Assembly: GCF_001613085.1 (NCBI RefSeq)
Contig: NZ_BDBR01000020.1
Coordinates: 1 to 64,000, forward strand
Direction: 5' to 3'
DNA: 64,000 bases
Source of the DNA: Nocardia salmonicida NBRC 13393
GTDB taxonomy: Bacteria > Actinomycetota > Actinomycetes > Mycobacteriales > Mycobacteriaceae
Part shown: piece after piece, positions 42,707 through 64,000 of the stretch
Position numbering within the stretch: the stretch's first letter is position 1
Layout of the letters: every line of letters starts with the position of its first letter
Position numbers and translations under genes: made by a program
Notes under the pieces: model-generated
Databases searched by the model: none
Seen by the model: the letters and a program-made list of their open reading frames with translations, nothing else
Told to the model about the DNA's origin: nothing

Positions 42707-43366
42707 TCACCCGAATTCGATGACGGTGCCGTTCTCGATCGAAACCCTGGCGGCCTCGAAGAACAACAGCCAGGTGGTCAACTCCCGGTAGAACGGGTGC
42801 TCCGCGTCGTTGTTGCTGTCCAGCACTGCCCGGATCCGGGCGAGCTCGGCATCGGAAAGTTCACCATCGACCAGACTGATACCCAAATACGGTGCGACAT
42901 AGGCAAGTTCGCGCATCAGCGCCACGCTCGACCCGACCATGCCACCGGCGATGTCGACCCCGTCGCCGACGAAGAGAACCTCATCGAATTCGACGGGAAC
43001 GTAGAGACCCTCGCAATCCGAGTGGCAGACGAGGTGGGAGTCGAAGGTGGATCCGACCAGGTCGATGACTGGATCATCCGAAGCCCGCTCACCCTCGGCA
43101 ACGGGAGTCAGCGGTTGCTCGGGGTACTCGCGCGCCAGGGCATACGCACGTCGCAGCGAGTGCACGAAAGAGTAGGGCACGCCCAATATCCGAGCGCGGT
43201 CCACTGCTGAGCCCGCGACCCTCGGCTCCTCGTGAGGGGGTAGCCCCTCTTGCACCAGCAATTCGTTGAGCGCACGCAATTGATCTGTCAGCCTGTCGAG
43301 ATTTTCCGGGTCACTGCCGTCTTCCACGGCATAGGCCAGTCCCCCGGTTCCTACGGTAAGTCCCAT
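42707..43366 (-). CDS. Conserved hypothetical protein
   Basis: A 219-aa soluble protein without signal peptide or membrane helix. It begins MGLTVGTGGLAYA and contains GVPYSFVHSLRRAYA, FDSHLVCHSDCEGLYVPVEF, GGMVGSSVALMRELAYVAPYLGI and FYRELTTWLLFFEAARVSIE. I have the impression of a widespread actinobacterial family of unknown function, but I cannot name a domain. It lies 30 bp downstream of the MbtH gene on the same strand, so it may be the last gene of the NRPS2 operon. It is convergent with the frameshifted gene (8-bp gap). Confidence 0.75.
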   Translation of the reverse strand: MGLTVGTGGLAYAVEDGSDPENLDRLTDQLRALNELLVQEGLPPHEEPRVAGSAVDRARILGVPYSFVHSLRRAYALAREYPEQPLTPVAEGERASDDPVIDLVGSTFDSHLVCHSDCEGLYVPVEFDEVLFVGDGVDIAGGMVGSSVALMRELAYVAPYLGISLVDGELSDAELARIRAVLDSNNDAEHPFYRELTTWLLFFEAARVSIENGTVIEFG

Positions 43367-43396
43367 GGGGAGAAGCTAGCTCGACGGTCTGACAGA

Positions 43397-43612
43397 TCAG
43401 GGCTTGTTGGACATGGCGGCGATGAGGGAGTTGGGGCGCATGTCGAGCCAGTGGGATTCCACGTAGTGCAGGCAGGAGGTTCGGGGCGCGGCGCCGAAGG
43501 CTACCGACCAGCCTCCGGGGACGGCGGCGAAGGTGGGCCAGAGGGAGTGTTCACCCTCGGTGTTGACCAGGACGTAGAACTGGGCGTTGTCGTCGTCGAA
43601 CGGGTTGGTCAT
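43397..43612 (-). CDS. MbtH-like protein
   Basis: A 71-aa activator that binds A domains and helps their folding or activity. The family signature is complete: MTNPFDD, FYVLVNTEGEHSLWP, PGGW, CLHYVESHWLDMRPNSL. Its ATG overlaps the TGA of the decayed adenylation gene (ATGA), so it is translated with the NRPS2 operon. It is the only MbtH gene in the window and may serve both giant synthetases. Confidence 0.95.
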   Translation of the reverse strand: MTNPFDDDNAQFYVLVNTEGEHSLWPTFAAVPGGWSVAFGAAPRTSCLHYVESHWLDMRPNSLIAAMSNKP

Positions 43613-45734
43613 GGGGTGGCCTTTCCGAGGAGAGTGCCCAGATGGGCTAATGCTGATGGGGTGCCTTCGATGTCGTGGTGGGCGAGCTCGCTGGTGCGGA
43701 ACAGGCGGTCGCTGTGGGTGGGGTGGGCGGGCGCGAAGTGCGGGGTGAAGTCGGTGGTGGTGATGCCGTAGGCGGTGATGAGGGTGCCTAACCGGGAGGG
43801 GTCGGGCGGCTCGGTGAGGACTACGGTCGCGCCGACGCGAAGGGGTAGCAGGTAGCCGTGCCAGGCGGTGGCGTCGCCGGTGTGGGCCTGGTGCAGGTAG
43901 ACGTCGCGAGTGGAGAGATGGTGGCGGGCCTGCATGGCGGTCACCCGGTGGACCGCGGCCTCGTGGCTGATGGTGACGCTGTGGGTCGAGCCGGGCGGAA
44001 ACAGCACGAGGGCGGAGTGCTGCGGCAGGATCGGGGCGCGATGTTCGCCGCGGGCGATCGGTTCGCTGGAGTAGGCCGACAGCGCGACCCGGTCGACCGT
44101 GACCGTCGGGATGTCGTAGGCCCCGAGGTGTTCGCGGGCCGCGATGGTCAGGGCCAGTGCGGGGTTGACGACCGGTGGGATCAGGGGGTTCGCGGTGTCG
44201 ATCGGCACCACGGTGCCACCGGCCTTGAGCACCGCGTAGGCGGCGACCACGAACTCGATGGAACGCGGAACATCCACGAGCACAGCGGATTCGGGTCCGA
44301 TGCCGAGGGCGGACAGATGCCGGGCCAGTTGGTTGGTGCGCCGGTCGAGGTCACCATAGGTGATGATCGATGTCGGGCCGTCGCTCGGCGCATGGACGAC
44401 GGCCGGGTCGAAAGGGGTCGCGGCGGACTGCGCTTCGAATTCGTCGAGCAGGAGCTCGCCCGGCAGTCCCACCGCACCGGAATAGTGCCCGTCGTCGATG
44501 CGGCCGACGAATTCGATCTCGGCGGTCCAGGCATCGCCCGGCGGCCTGCGCCGCACCAGGTCGCCGGTGGCGAACATGCGGTCGTCCACCGGGCCGATGG
44601 GGTTGGCCAGGAAGGTCGCGGCGGTGGCCTGCCTGCCGACGTAACCGCGCGCCAATTGCACACCGGAGACGTAGAGTTCACCGATCTCACCGTCGGCGAC
44701 GGGGCACAGGTGCTCGTCGAGGATCAGCAGTTCGACATCGTCGGCGGCCGATCCGAACGGGACCACCTCCAGATCGGCCCCGGTCACCTCGTGCGCGACG
44801 AACTCGCCCGCGGTTTCGGGCCTGCCGTAGACATGCCACAGGGTGGCTCCGCTCACCGAGCGCAAGGCGGCAGCGGTTTTCGCGAGCAATGACCCACCGG
44901 AGCCGAGCACCACGCGCAGCGAATCGAGGCGTTCCTCGGCATCGGGCAGCGCCGCCAGTTCGGCCAGCTCGGCATGGTCGAGACATGCTGTGGTCACGCC
45001 TGTTCGGGAGATCGCGTCGGCGAGCACTTCCGACGGCGAGACCACCAGCGTGGCACCGGTTTGCAGGGCGAGCAGCATCTCCCCTACCGCGGCCTGCCCG
45101 CTCAGCGGTGCGTGCCAGAGCACGGAATCACCGGCGCCGATACCGCAGAGACGCTGGCGCCAGCTCGAATTCGCCTGCGCCGCGCGATGTCCGACGACGA
45201 CCGCGGTCGAGGCGGCGATGTCGACGACGAGATAGGCCGGGTTGTCCGCGGTAGGCCCTGGTAGCTCGTCGGGAGTGATCTCGACGGTGGCGTCGGTGTA
45301 CAGAACCGGGAACCCGGCCGGGTGCCGCGTCCGGGCGCTCGTGAGGACGAGCGTCGGCGCGGCCAGCGCCGAGGTGCGGCTTTGCACTTCCGCCGGGGTA
45401 GCGGGGTCGAGCAGAACGAAGGCACCGCCCGCGGCGAGCACCGCGTGCACGGCGACAACGAGTTCCGCCGAGCGCGGTAGCGACACCGCGACGGTGGCCT
45501 CGGGGCCGACGCCGTGCTCGATGAGAGCCGCGGCCAAGGCATCGACACGCTCGGCTAGTTCGCCGTAGGTGAGGCCGATTTCGCCGTCGCGCACCGCGAG
45601 GATGTCGGGTTCGTTATCGGCGTAGGTGGAGAAGGCGGCGAGCAGGGTCGCCGGGTCACGCGGCCGGTCGCCGTCCAGGTCACGCAGGAGCGCGGCGAGG
45701 GTGGCGGCGGTCGTGACCGAATCCGTGTGCGACA

Positions 45735-45735
<1 letters not shown>
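43609..45735 (-). CDS. Tandem degenerate adenylation-domain protein
   Basis: 708 aa with two A-like units and no C, T or TE. Unit 1 (about 20-435) has A1-like LTYGEL, A2-like VLAAGGAFVLLDP, intact A6 GELYVSGVQLARGYVG and A7 MFATGDLV. Its phosphate-binding core A3 is gone (VDIAASTAVVVGHRA instead of TSGSTGxPKG), A5 is HVYGRPETA, A8 is decayed (EFVGRIDDGHYSG) and A10 is missing. Unit 2 (about 437-708) has ITYGDLDRRTNQLARHL and VLKAGGTVVPID, a broken A3 (PPGSTHSVTISHEA), and stops before A5. Neither unit should adenylate. It is coupled to NRPS2 upstream (TGATG) and MbtH downstream. Either a relic of lost modules or a protein with a structural role. Confidence 0.85.
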
Positions 45736-63758
<18,023 letters not shown>

Positions 63759-63850
63759 GAATACACCTCGTGAACCGGAAGATTCGATATGAACGCGGTG
63801 GGCGTGACGCCACACTCGCGCAAGATCCCCGACAGATCATGTGGACGAGA

Positions 63851-63871
63851 TCGGCGACCACTGGTCGCCGA
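63851..63871. repeat. Perfect 21-bp palindrome in the NRPS2 leader
   Basis: Arms TCGGCGACCA / TGGTCGCCGA (10 bp each) around one central base, 93-113 bases before the GTG start. Operator-like; no T-run follows. Confidence 0.65.
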
Positions 63872-63876
63872 AGCAA

Positions 63877-63893
63877 ACGGACGTTGCGTCCGT
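63877..63893. repeat. Second palindrome in the NRPS2 leader
   Basis: Perfect 7-bp arms ACGGACG / CGTCCGT around TTG, only 5 bp from the 21-bp palindrome. On the transcript the two would form consecutive stem-loops. Confidence 0.55.
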
Positions 63894-64000
63894 CGCGGGT
63901 GCCTAGCTGATGATCGTTCCTCCAACGGCTGTGTCAGTTACGTCACATGGTGCCTGTCCATGCAAGGCCGACAGTAGGCGCTCATTTAATAAAAGGGAAC

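Larger units (their letters stand above)
63759..64000. promoter_or_regulatory. NRPS2 leader/promoter region
   Basis: Non-coding up to the window edge. It holds the GAGG ribosome site at 63766-63769 and two neighbouring perfect palindromes at 63851-63871 and 63877-63893. TTGCAT (minus strand, near 63957-63962) could be a -35 element, but no good -10 partner is visible. Confidence 0.45.

Noticed and set aside
63929..63946. TGTG...CACA imperfect dyad resembling a CRP/GlxR site
   Set aside because: The spacing is two bases longer than the TGTGA-N6-TCACA consensus and one half is imperfect; too weak to call.

Overview
The window is GC-rich actinobacterial DNA, most likely from a mycolic-acid-producing genus of the Nocardia/Rhodococcus type. 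That placement rests on GTG/TTG starts, on a leucine-breakdown operon in the same gene order as the accD1-accA1-fadE19-Rv2499c-citE block of Mycobacterium tuberculosis, on an F420/PPOX family protein, and on NRPS condensation domains of the Corynebacteriales style. The genus is an inference; I saw no rRNA, tRNA, phage, transposase or CRISPR.

Left part (1-22850, minus strand): one uninterrupted giant nonribosomal peptide synthetase gene (NRPS1) whose 3' end lies beyond the window. It starts at a TTG codon at 22850. At least 7616 codons are visible: C-A-T x6, an epimerization domain after module 6, then C and a cut-off A domain. Specificity-code residues read as unknown - hydrophobic - Ser - Ser - Thr - (D-)hydrophobic - not readable.

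Middle part (23270-42698): about 20 kb of ordinary genes, mostly on the plus strand. In order: cobM (minus), a DUF3105 lipoprotein, an F420/PPOX protein (minus), a two-component system (minus) divergent from an FtsX-type ABC exporter, a NYN-domain protein, a ClC chloride channel, a TetR repressor (minus), and a divergent leucine/branched-chain catabolic operon (acyl-CoA carboxylase beta and alpha, acyl-CoA dehydrogenase, MaoC hydratase, CitE-like lyase). Next come acetoacetyl-CoA synthetase, a double-headed TetR protein, and a frameshifted DUF1254/DUF1214 gene. The carboxylase, dehydrogenase, hydratase, lyase and synthetase form a coherent route from isovaleryl-CoA to acetyl-CoA and acetoacetyl-CoA.

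Right part (42707-63758, minus strand): a second giant NRPS (NRPS2, about 6007 aa; C-A-T x5, then a sixth C and a short A stub), translationally coupled to a 708-aa protein made of two decayed adenylation domains, which is coupled to an MbtH-like protein; a hypothetical gene follows. NRPS2 codes read Ser - unknown - Ser - Thr - unknown. No thioesterase is visible in the window.

Points most worth a second look: the NRPS2 terminus (intact final C domain, no carrier, no thioesterase) with its decayed tandem-A partner; a 47-bp palindrome-bearing repeat placed in frame, on opposite strands, in both NRPS1 and the MaoC gene; paired GTTA-N8-TAAC operators before the leucine operon; and two perfect palindromes in the NRPS2 leader.
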